Assembly: GCA_038231495.1 (NCBI GenBank)
Contig: JBBRLG010000002.1
Location: 1-41,359, forward strand
Length of the DNA stretch: 41,359 nt
Direction: 5' to 3'
DNA from: JBBRLG01 sp038231495
GTDB taxonomy: Bacteria; Planctomycetota; Planctomycetia; Gemmatales; Gemmataceae
A program made the translations under genes and the position numbers. A model generated the notes under the pieces. It saw nothing but the letters and a program-made list of their open reading frames with translations. It did no database searches and was not told where the DNA came from. This document shows, in pieces, positions 32,025 to 41,312 of the stretch (its first letter is position 1; each line of letters opens with the position of its first letter).

Positions 32025-32282
32025 ATGAACAAGGTGATCCTGACTTCGCAGGTCGGTGCGGACGGCGTGCTGAGCGTGACCGTGCCGCTGAAACCGGAGG
32101 AAGCCAACAAGACGGTTCGCGTGACCGTCGAGGCGTTGGAAGCAGCGGAGACACCCACCACGCGGCCGATGACACGCGAGGAGTGGCTGAAGTTCATCGA
32201 CAAGACGGCCGGGTCAATCGCGGACCCGACGTTCGAGCGACAACCGCAGGGTGAGTACGAGCAGCGGGACGAGCTCCCATGA
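32025..32282 (+). CDS. Orphan antitoxin-like protein
   Basis: The 85-residue protein MNKVILTSQVGADGVLSVTV... has a strand-rich start (VTVPLKPEEANKTVRVTVE) followed by an acidic, helical tail with MTREEWLKFIDKTAGSIADP. It resembles antitoxins encoded before VapC toxins. AAGGAGGT and a TATAAT (31999-32004) lie upstream. An ATGA overlap leads into MKYL, the usual start of VapC, but that frame breaks at once. Confidence 0.6.
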   Translation: MNKVILTSQVGADGVLSVTVPLKPEEANKTVRVTVEALEAAETPTTRPMTREEWLKFIDKTAGSIADPTFERQPQGEYEQRDELP

Positions 32283-32335
32283 AGTACCTGCGTGCAGTTC
32301 CTTGGCGGTTCGCAGCCCGACGCCGATGCGCTTTA
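32279..32335. pseudogene. Truncated VapC start joined to a PIN-gene 3' fragment
   Basis: The plus strand begins MKYLRAVPWRF and ends at a stop near 32345, too short for a toxin. On the minus strand the same DNA reads IGVGLRTAKEL, matching FDIGLRTAKELLQEIG at the end of the PIN toxin (31433-31470). The toxin belonging to the upstream antitoxin was thus replaced by a piece of a PIN gene tail. Confidence 0.6.
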
Positions 32336-34090
32336 CCCATTCCCTAAGCCCCTTCGCGGGTCGCCTTTGGGCAAAATGGCAATATACACGTCGCGGCCGT
32401 GCTGTTGGAACATGTAAACCAGGTTCTCGCCATCAATCAGAGTGATTGGCTTGTCTTTAGCGAACTCGCGGCTGTCTCGCCCGAAATGGCTTGTCGTGAC
32501 GAGAATGCCTTTTGTTGCACCCTCGGCAATCATGGTGCCGTAAAGGTCTCGTACCGCCGAAACAGGCACAACGATGTTGTATCGTTTCGCCTGGATAACA
32601 AACTTGCCTCCACGAATAGGGTCTGGATCGAAGGCAATTGCATCGACCCCTCGATCCCGGCTCGCTTGCGTGACATGTACTTCCCCACCTGTCTTGCTGA
32701 ACTCTTTTTCAAAGAGTTCCCGGACCAGGTGTTCAAAATCCCCCCATTCCATCGCAGCCAAGTTATGTCCAGGCCCGAGTTGGTCTATCACCTCTCTCGA
32801 TTCAATGAACCGGTCGTCATCTTTCTTAATGTCCATGACGGGCTTGACGGGTGCCAGCATGGCGAGGGGTCCGGCGGTGAGGCCTTTGAGGGCGCGCACA
32901 CAGTCTTTCGGGGATACAAGGGCAAGTTGTAGTTCAGTGAACTGGCTCCGAGAGGCTTCATAGCTCAGGATGCACGAGGTGAACGGCTTCCCCGTCTTGC
33001 CGTCCGTCCCGCGAACCCAGCCGTTGAACACTGCTGCTTCTACGACACGAGCATAATCAGCGACGAACACTTCGTGAACGGTCCTGAGTGCTATCTGGTG
33101 GACGATGTTGTCATAGAAAGCTTCCAAGTCTTTCTGTTTCATCTCTACTGGCTTGACAGTCTTCTTGGATGCGACATACTTATATTCCAAAACATTAGGT
33201 ACGTCACCAGGGCCAGGAACCCAGAAATTGATGACGAAGGTTTTGCTGGGTTCGTCGAACTGAACGTCAGGCTCGCCCGGTACACCCTCCGGATAGGGCG
33301 ATTTTTCCAAAGTCATTTGCACGTACCGCTCAACGGCCTCGGACGACCCCGCTTCATAGCGGGTCCGGAATGCCACGACTGCACCGTTATGGGCCTCTTG
33401 ACGTGCGCTGAATTCATCGCGGGTTTGGACATATTTTTCTTTCTCGGTACGGAGTTGACCGTTGTATTCCCGCACCGCTGACTTATAAGCCTCTTCGACC
33501 TCGCTTTCACTTGACCGATACGCTTTGCTTTCTCTCACGAACTCTACCCTGGCCCTCTTCTTCTCCCGTTCGTAGGCTTCGCTTGCTTCGTAATCGCGCT
33601 CGAGCCGCTGCCGACGTAAGAACGGCAGGAAAACTTCAAAGATACTCCCCCTTTCCGGAACCGGGATGGGCACAAATTGTTCCTCCGGCTCTGGCCCCAG
33701 GATTTGTAGACGGATCGCGTCTCGATCGGGTTTAGGATACGTGAAATGGAATGGGGGAAAGGAGCGGCGGTCCAGAAACGGTTGCCAATCGAAGGCTAAG
33801 TTGATCTTCAGACTTGCCAGGAGGATGTTGCGGAATGCCTCAAGCCTCGTCTGGGCAGCGATGGTATCTACCTGGGCCTGCGCCTTCAGGCTTTCAACTT
33901 CCTCCTTTACCGCTGCCCTTTGGGCGTCTTTCTGCTGCTGCTGGTATTTCCGGTCTTCCTGCTCGCCCCATTTGGCAATTTGGGCCTCGGCGAGCCAATC
34001 GAGTTCGCTTCGGCTCATCGCACGAATGACTTTGCTGACGCCCAAGGCTTCATTGCGAATCGTTGCCTGGTAGGGATAACGCGAAGGCAT
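32333..34090 (-). CDS. Solo Mrr-type restriction endonuclease
   Basis: This 585-residue protein ends with an Mrr catalytic domain: MEWGDFEHLVRELFEKEF, DRGVDAIAFDPDPIRGGKFVIQAKRY (Asp and QxK motif), GILVTTSHFGRDSREFA. The first ~150 residues contain a long charged helix (ELDWLAEAQIAKWGEQ; KYQQQQKDAQRAAVK), and the middle region is unassigned. No methylase or specificity gene is adjacent, which suggests a type IV-like enzyme or another DNA-acting nuclease. The gene is clearly AT-richer than its neighbours, suggesting transfer. Confidence 0.82.
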   Translation of the reverse strand: MPSRYPYQATIRNEALGVSKVIRAMSRSELDWLAEAQIAKWGEQEDRKYQQQQKDAQRAAVKEEVESLKAQAQVDTIAAQTRLEAFRNILLASLKINLAFDWQPFLDRRSFPPFHFTYPKPDRDAIRLQILGPEPEEQFVPIPVPERGSIFEVFLPFLRRQRLERDYEASEAYEREKKRARVEFVRESKAYRSSESEVEEAYKSAVREYNGQLRTEKEKYVQTRDEFSARQEAHNGAVVAFRTRYEAGSSEAVERYVQMTLEKSPYPEGVPGEPDVQFDEPSKTFVINFWVPGPGDVPNVLEYKYVASKKTVKPVEMKQKDLEAFYDNIVHQIALRTVHEVFVADYARVVEAAVFNGWVRGTDGKTGKPFTSCILSYEASRSQFTELQLALVSPKDCVRALKGLTAGPLAMLAPVKPVMDIKKDDDRFIESREVIDQLGPGHNLAAMEWGDFEHLVRELFEKEFSKTGGEVHVTQASRDRGVDAIAFDPDPIRGGKFVIQAKRYNIVVPVSAVRDLYGTMIAEGATKGILVTTSHFGRDSREFAKDKPITLIDGENLVYMFQQHGRDVYIAILPKGDPRRGLGNG

Positions 34091-34225
34091 GGGATCACGC
34101 TTTTGTCACAACCGGTGAATTCCGTTTCACCCATTTCAAAGCCTGTCGGCGCTTGGTGCGGACTTTCCCGATGTTATCTCGCGAAGACTTATCCCGCAAG
34201 TTCGGTGGTAGAAACGCCGCGCTAA

Positions 34226-34237
34226 GCCGCAAGCGGC
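34226..34237. repeat. REP-like core between Mrr and M28 genes
   Basis: GCCGCAAGCGGC preceded by GCTAA resembles the right arm of the 13526-13569 copy, but the left arm is degenerate (AACGCCGCG). It lies 19 bp beyond the M28 stop codon read on the minus strand. Confidence 0.6.
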
Positions 34238-34255
34238 GGTTCGGTAAGTAGCCAA

Positions 34256-37201
34256 TCACTCCCGCGCCACCGACGCCGCCCGCGCCACCGACTCGATCGC
34301 GATCGCGGCAACCGCGCTGCCGTAGTCCAGGTCGATGTTCTCCATCGTGTCGTGCGTGTCGTGATAACCCTCGCGGTTGATGTCGTAGTTCTCCATGAAC
34401 AACACCACGGGAATGCCGGCGTCACTGAAGATCTGGCCGTCCGTGTTGTACAGCGTACTGCGCGGGTCGTAGGGCGGACGCACTTCGCCCGATACCGCCA
34501 GGTGCGGCGCAACGTGCGGCACCACGTCGGGATCAGCACTGCGCTCGCAACGCTTCTTGCCGTGACGCTCCCCCCTTTGGTTCCACAGCGGCACCGAGGC
34601 GTTCCAGGTTGCGGTCGCCTCGTGCGCCTGCTCCGCCAGCCAGAGTGAGGCGCGGCCGGTGCCGGGGGCGATCTGGAAGATGTCGCGGCCGTGGTTGTTG
34701 TTGTGCGCGATCATGTCCGAGACGTAAACGCCCTGCACCTGCACGCCGGACAGGTCGTGCATCTTGCCGTCTTGCAGGCGCATTTTCAGCGTGTTTTGCA
34801 CGAGCCATTGGGCCAGGTGACGCGCGCCTAGGCAGTCCGCCGGGAACTCCTCGCCGGTCAGGTGGATGAGCCACACGTCGCATTCTAGTTGGCCGGCCTT
34901 GCTCAGCTCCATGAAGATCGGCGCGCCCAGCATCATCGCCGCCGTGGCCGAGTAGTTGTCGTCCGCGCCGCACGCCGCTAGGCGCGCGCCCTCACCGCCG
35001 TACTGCGGATCGTAGTGGTCCACCATGTACGCCGTGTCGTAGTGGTCCGACATCACCACCGCGCGGCTGCGGTCGCGGCCCGGAATCACCACGATCAGGT
35101 CGCGCTCCGGATCGCCTTGCCGTTGACTCTTTAGCCAGCCGTCCATCCACGGGTAGTCGAACGCCGTGTCCCATTTGAACGGCAGGTCGCCGACCAGCAC
35201 CTTTTTGCCCAGGCCGGCCTTGGCGACCTCCTTGCGGTAATAGGCCAGGATGTAATCGCCCAGGGGGTCCAGGTCGCGGTCGTGGTGGTCCAACTCCAAA
35301 CTCGTCACCGGGTCGCGGATGCAGTCGGCGTTGTTCTTGTTGCTGTACGCGCCCTCCGCCAAGAGCGCGATCGTCTTCCAGTAGGCCACCTCGAAGGAAC
35401 GCTTCGCCGTGTGCGCGAACGTCAGCGACGCCGGCACCTTGCTGCCGCGCTTTTGTGGCAACGGCCGCTCCTCCGGTTCGATGATTTCCGTCAGGCGTTC
35501 GACCAGGCGCGCGCCCTCCTTGTCGCCGTCGGTCTTGGCGCGCAGCAGGGCGAGCCACTGGTCGAGGTCGTGCGTTTTGGCGTGGGTCAGCAGCTGGTGG
35601 GCCAGGCGGCGCGGCAACGGCGTCTCGCCGCGCAGGTGCCAGGTTTCTAGCAGCTTCAGGACATTAATGTACGCGCCGCGCAGGGGATGTTCCTTGTCCT
35701 GCGATTGCGTGCTCACCTCGATGGCCGCCTCGTATTCGGGCCGGTGCAAGAGGCGCGGCCACAGTTCGATGGGCTTGTCCAGCTGCACCTTGTCGGCACG
35801 GTAGGCGGTCAGGTAGCCGAGCGGCGCGTCGGGCAGGACGACCGTTTGATCGCCTTTCGCGGAGCGGTACGCCACCAGGGGGCGGTGCCAGTAGACCTCG
35901 TGCCGGCCGACGCGCATGGGCGGGAACTGGAAGCGGTAGGCAAACAGTCCGCCCTCCATGACGGCAGTGCAAGCGGCGTGCAGTTCTGGCAACGTCGCAG
36001 TCGGGCCGTCGAGCAACGGCGTCAGGTCGCGCCGGGTCAGCTGCACGTTGCGGGCCATCGGCTTGCTATAGAGACCCATGCGATCCGGCATGGTGCTGAA
36101 TAGGACGTGCAGCAAACTTTCGTTCTGCGTTTTGAGCGCCAGTTCGTCCTCGTCGCGCAGCACGCGCGCGTTGCGGTGCGTCCGCTTGTAGGTGTTGAGC
36201 ACGTCGCCGACGTGCGGGGCGGCTTCCGCGCCGTTCGCCTGCTGGGCGTGGTTGACCTTGAGCCAGCCGCTCTGGGGCACGCGCAACCCGGTCGCCCCGT
36301 TGTGCCGGGTGAGCATGAACTGGAGCGGCACTTGCACGGCGAAGGGGTGTTCCGCCTGCCAGTGCAAAAACCGCTCGAAACCCCAGGGAAGCAGGCTGCC
36401 CGGACACGGCAGCAGGTGCAACCGGCCCGCGAAGTAGGCGCGGCGCACCGTTGCCGACAGCGCGTCGAAGGGCCGAAACGTCAGCAAATAGCGGACGCCC
36501 TTCGCGCCGTCGTCGTCGCCCAGGAGGAAGCGGTGCGCCCACTTCGGCAACGGGTCGTCGCGCCAGAAAGGCAGCAAAGTCGATCCGGTATGGGGCATAA
36601 TGCGGAAGCCGCAGGCTTCCAGCCCGGCGACACCCGCCACGTCCTCGCCGTACACGTCGCCGAGCAGCCGGCGGAAGAAATCGACGACCTTGCCTTCGTT
36701 GGGTTCAGCGCCCGGACCCGTTTGAAAGCTTTTCCAGAAGGCGCGCGACGGCCCCTGTTCGCTGTTGCCGAAGCACGTCCAGCGGACGTGGCCCTTGTCG
36801 TCGAGGGTGCGCGACAAGGCGAGCGGCATCAGGGTGACGAAGCGCTCGTGTCGGACGCCGGGGAGGTTTTTCGTCAGCTCGGCAGACCAGTAGAGGTTGT
36901 GGTGCAAGCCCTCGTGCTTCAGGCCGCGGGCCGACTCGCCGCGCGCCAGGGCCGTTAGCGCACGCAGGATCGGCCGGGCCAGTTGCAGCAGGCCGGGTTG
37001 CAGTGCGAACGCCTCCTCGGCCTCGGTGATGTGCCAGCCGTCGGGGTCGGCCGCCGTGAAGGGGTAGGGTTCCGGCTCGGCGAAGGGGTAGGGTTTGCGG
37101 CCCAGGTAGGGCGCGGGCAGGAATTCGGAATAGGCGTCGATGGGAAAACGGCCTTCGCCCCGAAACCAGGGAAAGCCGGCGAGGAGTCGTTGCCAGGACA
37201 A
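34256..37201 (-). CDS. Large M28-type zinc peptidase
   Basis: The protein has 981 residues from a TTG at 37199-37201, with GGAG 7 nt upstream. The longer frame to 37318 overlaps the REP-like repeat, so its first 39 residues are unlikely. The C-terminal third holds the M28 metal ligands: MSDHYDTAYM (His/Asp, near residue 718), CGADDNYSATAAM (Asp, ~745), HLTGEEF (Glu-Glu, ~782), YVSDMIAHNN (Asp) and YHDTHDT (His, ~950). The first ~600 residues are lineage-specific and unassigned. No signal peptide is seen. Fragments of its 3' end occur at 30100 and 31924. Confidence 0.8.
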   Translation of the reverse strand: MSWQRLLAGFPWFRGEGRFPIDAYSEFLPAPYLGRKPYPFAEPEPYPFTAADPDGWHITEAEEAFALQPGLLQLARPILRALTALARGESARGLKHEGLHHNLYWSAELTKNLPGVRHERFVTLMPLALSRTLDDKGHVRWTCFGNSEQGPSRAFWKSFQTGPGAEPNEGKVVDFFRRLLGDVYGEDVAGVAGLEACGFRIMPHTGSTLLPFWRDDPLPKWAHRFLLGDDDGAKGVRYLLTFRPFDALSATVRRAYFAGRLHLLPCPGSLLPWGFERFLHWQAEHPFAVQVPLQFMLTRHNGATGLRVPQSGWLKVNHAQQANGAEAAPHVGDVLNTYKRTHRNARVLRDEDELALKTQNESLLHVLFSTMPDRMGLYSKPMARNVQLTRRDLTPLLDGPTATLPELHAACTAVMEGGLFAYRFQFPPMRVGRHEVYWHRPLVAYRSAKGDQTVVLPDAPLGYLTAYRADKVQLDKPIELWPRLLHRPEYEAAIEVSTQSQDKEHPLRGAYINVLKLLETWHLRGETPLPRRLAHQLLTHAKTHDLDQWLALLRAKTDGDKEGARLVERLTEIIEPEERPLPQKRGSKVPASLTFAHTAKRSFEVAYWKTIALLAEGAYSNKNNADCIRDPVTSLELDHHDRDLDPLGDYILAYYRKEVAKAGLGKKVLVGDLPFKWDTAFDYPWMDGWLKSQRQGDPERDLIVVIPGRDRSRAVVMSDHYDTAYMVDHYDPQYGGEGARLAACGADDNYSATAAMMLGAPIFMELSKAGQLECDVWLIHLTGEEFPADCLGARHLAQWLVQNTLKMRLQDGKMHDLSGVQVQGVYVSDMIAHNNNHGRDIFQIAPGTGRASLWLAEQAHEATATWNASVPLWNQRGERHGKKRCERSADPDVVPHVAPHLAVSGEVRPPYDPRSTLYNTDGQIFSDAGIPVVLFMENYDINREGYHDTHDTMENIDLDYGSAVAAIAIESVARAASVARE

Positions 37202-37279
37202 GGTTCGTCTCCGATCGCAGCAAATGAATGTCAACGGGCGCCGATAACCCAACGAGGATAAGGGAGCTTGGCGTTCTTT

Positions 37280-37323
37280 GCCGCTTACGGCTTTGCAAGT
37301 CCCAAGGCAAAGCCGCAAGCGGC
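37280..37323. repeat. REP-like inverted repeat between kinase and M28 genes
   Basis: The arms GCCGCTTACGGCTTTGC (37280-37296) and GCAAAGCCGCAAGCGGC (37307-37323) pair with one mismatch. It begins 2 bp after the kinase stop (minus strand) and lies in the gap before the M28 start. Confidence 0.8.
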
Positions 37324-37325
37324 AA

Positions 37326-39800
37326 TCACGGCTGCCCGCCGCCGTACAGCCGCACCTCGGCGCCGACGGCCACGGCCAGCCGGCGGCCGTCGGGACTGAA
37401 CGCCACGCCGACCGCCTCGGCGGGCAGTTCCTTCAGTGTCAGGATTTCCAAGCCCGACGCCACGTCCCAGACCTTTACCGTCTTGTCCGCACCCGCGGTC
37501 GCCAGCCGCGCGCCGTCGGGACTGAACGCCACGGCCCGCACCGGTCCCGCGTGGGCGCGCAGCAACCGACTGACGAACAGATTGACGTCTAACAGCCGCA
37601 CGGTCCCGTCACCCCCGCCGACGGCAAGCCGGTCTTCCTGACTAAACGCCAAACACAAGGCCGTTACGGCGGCCACGCCGGACACGTGCTGGACACGGCC
37701 CGTCTCGGAATCCCAAACCTGCGTGTCGCGCTCCGTTTGCCCGCAGACGGCGACGCGCCGGTTCTTGGGGCCGACGGCCAGCCGCACCCGGCCCGCGCCG
37801 TTGGCGACCTTCGGAAACGGCATAAACGGAATCCGTTGCACCCGCGCGCCGGTCGCGGGCTGGACGAAAATCGTCTCGCCGTCATTGCCGGCGACGACGA
37901 GGTATTCCTCGCTGACGGCGAACGACGGCCCAGGCGAACCTCCCATCTGATTGCCGGGTACAAACTTCCAGATATGGCCGAATTGCAAGTCGGTAACGCG
38001 CCCGTCCGAGACGTCGATCGTGTTGCGCACCACTCCGGTAGGGATTTCCCGGACGACGATCTGACTGCTGCCCGCATCGACTGTCGTCGTGGTGACGGCA
38101 GCGGCCACAACGTCGGCTTGGGCGTTAAAGGCGAGGGCTTCGACCGGGCCGTCGAACTGCTTGACCGGCAGCAGTTCGAGGCCGTTGGCCGGGTTCCAGA
38201 CGTGCAGTGCCGCCTTCTTGTCGCCGCCCGGCTCGACGGCCGTGCCGGCGGCGACCGCACGGCCGTCGGCGCTGAACGCCAGGCTCAGGATCGGCCGGTT
38301 TCCCGTCCGCAGCCGGCCGAACGACAGACCGGCCACCCGGTGCTGGACCGCGTCGCGCAGGTAATACCATTCCCACTGGCGGCCAACGGTCGGGCAGGCG
38401 TCGAGGAGTTCCATGACGCCGTGTTCGTCGCCCGCCGCCAGCGCCCGGTCCGCCAGGAGGATGCGGCGGAAGTAGTCCGCCCGCTGCTCACGCTGTCCCG
38501 CCTCCAGCAGGCGGTTGCCAAAGTTGTCGGCGTCTTGCCCGGCCCTTCTCTCGCGCGCGAGTGCCGCGTTGAAGGAAACCGAACCGTCCCTACCTCTGCC
38601 AACAAGGTACGCCGTCAGCGTGGACGCCAGCGCGACGACGACCAGCAGCACGAACGCGGTCTTCAGCGGACTGCGCTTCACCCCTTTCGTCAGCCGAGTC
38701 ACAACGCCGAGGGGCCGAACCTTCACCGGGTAGCCGTCCAGGAACCGGCGCAGCTCGTCGGCCAGTTCGAGGGCACTCGCATAACGGCGGCGCGGGTTTT
38801 TCGTCAAGCACTTACGGCACACGGCGTCGAGGTCGGGCGGCACGCGCTTCCGGATCGACGACGGCGGCACTGCCTCCTTGGCCTGAATCTTCTCGATCAG
38901 TAAAGTCCAGTCGTCGGCCACGAACGGCGGCCGGCCCGCCAGCAACTCGTACAGGATCGCGCCCAGGGCGTACACGTCGGTCGCCGGGCCGAAGTCCTTG
39001 ACGCGGCCCCACGCCTGTTCCGGCGCGAGGTAGTACGGCAGCGATCCTTGCAAATCGAGGTCGTTTACGTCGCCTTCCACAGGGCGGCCGACCAGGCCGA
39101 AGTCGGTGAGCTTCAGCGTACCTTGTTCGATCGGGGCGCCGGCCTTGCCCGCGACCAGGACGCTCGTCGGCTTGAGAGTGCGGTGGATGATTCCTTTCCC
39201 GTGGGCGGCGTGGACGGCACGGGCCAGCGTCTCGACGACCTGCGCGGCCTGCCGCGGCGTGAGGGCTTTATCGTGGACCTTCTCGGCAAGCGTGGGGCCA
39301 TCGACCTGCTCGACGGCGTTGTAAAAGAGTTGTCGGTCGCGCTCGCCGACCTCGAAGATTTGCACGACGTTGGGATGCACGAGTTTGCCGAGCGCCGCCG
39401 CCTCGCCGCGCAGGCAGCCCCAGGCACGCTGGGCGGGGTCGTCCTTGCCGAAGACGACTTTGAGCGTCACGACGCGGTTGACGAAGACCTGCCTGGCCCG
39501 AAAGACCAGGACGCCGCGCGGCGTACGGCCCAGTGCTTCCTGGATTTCGTAGCCGGCGACGACGGGCTGGCCCTCGGCATCGCGCAGGGGTGGCGGCGAC
39601 GACGGCACGGCCTGCACCGGCGCAACGGCGGTGCTTTCCGTGGGGGCGAGGTCGAATTCGGGCAGGCTTTCGGCGCCGCTGCCGCAGGTGGGGCAGACCT
39701 GCCGCGGCAGGAAGTTGACCTCGTGCGTCGAATCGCCGTTGGCTTCCGTTTCTTCCATCTCCCAGAAGTGACCCTGGGCACACGTTAGCAATTTCAGCAT
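37326..39800 (-). CDS. Zinc-ribbon/Ser-Thr pseudokinase/WD40 transmembrane protein
   Basis: The 824-residue protein starts MLKLLTCAQGH with a zinc ribbon (Cys7, His11, Cys36, Cys39), then a kinase domain (residues ~90-345), a transmembrane helix (~380-402, LLVVVALASTLTAYLVG) and WD40 repeats to the end (VRAVAFSPDGARLATAGADK). The invariant Lys is present (TLKVVF) and DFG is intact (LTDFGL), but the catalytic loop reads IIHRTLKPTSVL where HRDLKPxN is expected. The Asp and Asn needed for catalysis are Thr and Ser. It is therefore probably a pseudokinase with a scaffolding or sensing role. Confidence 0.88.
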   Translation of the reverse strand: MLKLLTCAQGHFWEMEETEANGDSTHEVNFLPRQVCPTCGSGAESLPEFDLAPTESTAVAPVQAVPSSPPPLRDAEGQPVVAGYEIQEALGRTPRGVLVFRARQVFVNRVVTLKVVFGKDDPAQRAWGCLRGEAAALGKLVHPNVVQIFEVGERDRQLFYNAVEQVDGPTLAEKVHDKALTPRQAAQVVETLARAVHAAHGKGIIHRTLKPTSVLVAGKAGAPIEQGTLKLTDFGLVGRPVEGDVNDLDLQGSLPYYLAPEQAWGRVKDFGPATDVYALGAILYELLAGRPPFVADDWTLLIEKIQAKEAVPPSSIRKRVPPDLDAVCRKCLTKNPRRRYASALELADELRRFLDGYPVKVRPLGVVTRLTKGVKRSPLKTAFVLLVVVALASTLTAYLVGRGRDGSVSFNAALARERRAGQDADNFGNRLLEAGQREQRADYFRRILLADRALAAGDEHGVMELLDACPTVGRQWEWYYLRDAVQHRVAGLSFGRLRTGNRPILSLAFSADGRAVAAGTAVEPGGDKKAALHVWNPANGLELLPVKQFDGPVEALAFNAQADVVAAAVTTTTVDAGSSQIVVREIPTGVVRNTIDVSDGRVTDLQFGHIWKFVPGNQMGGSPGPSFAVSEEYLVVAGNDGETIFVQPATGARVQRIPFMPFPKVANGAGRVRLAVGPKNRRVAVCGQTERDTQVWDSETGRVQHVSGVAAVTALCLAFSQEDRLAVGGGDGTVRLLDVNLFVSRLLRAHAGPVRAVAFSPDGARLATAGADKTVKVWDVASGLEILTLKELPAEAVGVAFSPDGRRLAVAVGAEVRLYGGGQP

Positions 39801-39911
39801 CGGCTCGCTCGTCCGGGATTGGGTTGCGTCCCGTCGATTTTGGACCATGCGGACGCGCGTTGTCAATGGCGCGGGGATTTATCGTTGCAGCCGGCCCCCG
39901 GCTGCTTTACA

Positions 39912-39947
39912 TTGCCGCTTGCGGCTTTGCAAAGCCGCAAGCGGCAA
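39912..39947. repeat. REP-like 36-nt perfect palindrome before the permease gene
   Basis: TTGCCGCTTGCGGCTTTG and its complement meet without a loop. It lies between the divergent pseudokinase and permease genes, so it is upstream rather than downstream of coding regions. An effect on either promoter is possible. Confidence 0.85.
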
Positions 39948-39977
39948 AACCACGACTGATCATTGAGGGGGATCGAC

Positions 39978-41303
39978 ATGGCACACGGGGAGTCTTCGAC
40001 GGCACTGGCGGCACCGCCGCTCGAAATGGGGTTGCGCATCAACCTGTCCGTCATGATGTTTTTGCAGTTCGCCGTGTGGGGCTCCTGGTTCGTCGTACTC
40101 GGCGTCTATTTGGAAAAAGGCCTGGGCTTCGGCGGCACGCAGATCGGCCTGATTTATAGCACCATGGCGCTGGGAACCATCTTCGCCCCCATGTTCATCG
40201 GCCAGATCGCCGACCGCTACTTCGCCAGCGAAAAACTCATGGGCATCCTCCACCTCGCCGGCGGCGGCCTGCTGTTCCTCATGGCCCAGATGAGAGACGC
40301 CAACGCCTTTTTCATCATCGCGTTGCTCTACGCCCTCGTCTATTCGCCGACGCTGGTGCTGTCCAACTCGATCACGTTTACCCACGTGCCCAGCGGCGGC
40401 CGCGACTTCCCGTCGATTCGCGTCATGGGCACCATCGGCTGGATCGCGGCCAACGTCATCGTCGGCTCGGTCCTGCCGCTCTTCATTAACAACGCGATCG
40501 CGACGAACCGGCCGTTGCTCCTGGGCTGCGGCTATTCGGTCGTCCTGGGCGTTTACAGCTTCTTCTTGCCGCACACGCCGCCGACCGGCAAGGCGGGCGA
40601 CGCTTTTCCGGCGCTGCGCGCCATCGGCCTCTTAAGCTCGCCCTCCTTTGCCGTGTTTTTCGGCGTCTCGTTCATCATCACGATCGTGCTGGCCTTCTAT
40701 TACAGCTTCGCGGGCAACTACCTGGAAAGTTCGACCCTGCCGCAGTTGCCCGAAAAGGTTTTGAACGTCAAGCTGGAAGTGGCCACGGTCATGACGATCG
40801 GCCAGTGGGCGGAGCTGATCCTCTTGCCGTTTTTGCCGATCTTCCTGCGCTACCTGGGTATGAAATGGGTGTTGGCCGTGGGCATGCTCGCCTGGGGCGT
40901 GCGCTACCTGCTCTTCGCGCTGGGCGCGTCCGGCCAGGTGGACCCGTGGGTCGTGATCGCCAGCCTGGCGCTGCACGGCGTCTGCTTCGACTTCTTCTTC
41001 GCGGCGGGGTTCATCTACGTCGATAACGAGGCGCCGCCGGCCATCCGTGCCAGCGGCCAGGCGCTGTTCACGTTCCTGACGTACGGTGTCGGCATGTGGC
41101 TGGGCAACATGCTGTCGGGCTACATCGTCGATTTCTACACGACCGGGCCGCAAGACCATCCGGTCCGTGACTGGTACATGATCTGGCTAATCCCCAGCGT
41201 CGGCGTGCTGGTGTCGCTGCTCATTTTCGTCGTGTTCTTCCACATCCGGCGGAAGCCGCCGGCGGACGCGCTGGCCGGGGATGCTTACCCGCCCGAGGCG
41301 TGA
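39978..41303 (+). CDS. MFS transporter, nucleoside:H+ symporter-like
   Basis: The 441-residue membrane protein has about 12 hydrophobic helices. It begins MAHGESSTALA and then INLSVMMFLQFAVWGSWFVV and IGLIYSTMALGTIFAPMFIG, followed by IADRYFASEKLMG, the pattern of NupG/XapB-type nucleoside permeases. FPSIRVMGTIGWIAANVIVG and FLTYGVGMWLGNMLSG add support. GAGGGG lies 8 nt before the ATG. No nucleoside-use genes are adjacent, so the substrate is inferred from family only. Confidence 0.88.
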   Translation: MAHGESSTALAAPPLEMGLRINLSVMMFLQFAVWGSWFVVLGVYLEKGLGFGGTQIGLIYSTMALGTIFAPMFIGQIADRYFASEKLMGILHLAGGGLLFLMAQMRDANAFFIIALLYALVYSPTLVLSNSITFTHVPSGGRDFPSIRVMGTIGWIAANVIVGSVLPLFINNAIATNRPLLLGCGYSVVLGVYSFFLPHTPPTGKAGDAFPALRAIGLLSSPSFAVFFGVSFIITIVLAFYYSFAGNYLESSTLPQLPEKVLNVKLEVATVMTIGQWAELILLPFLPIFLRYLGMKWVLAVGMLAWGVRYLLFALGASGQVDPWVVIASLALHGVCFDFFFAAGFIYVDNEAPPAIRASGQALFTFLTYGVGMWLGNMLSGYIVDFYTTGPQDHPVRDWYMIWLIPSVGVLVSLLIFVVFFHIRRKPPADALAGDAYPPEA

Positions 41304-41312
41304 CCTCCGGAT

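Noticed and set aside
37202..37318. N-terminal extension of the M28 peptidase
   Set aside because: The extension is encoded by the REP-like repeat and lacks a ribosome site; TTG at 37201 with GGAG fits better.
37686..38903. Long plus-strand frame opposite the WD40 pseudokinase
   Set aside because: Antisense shadow of a clear multi-domain gene, without recognisable motifs or a ribosome site.
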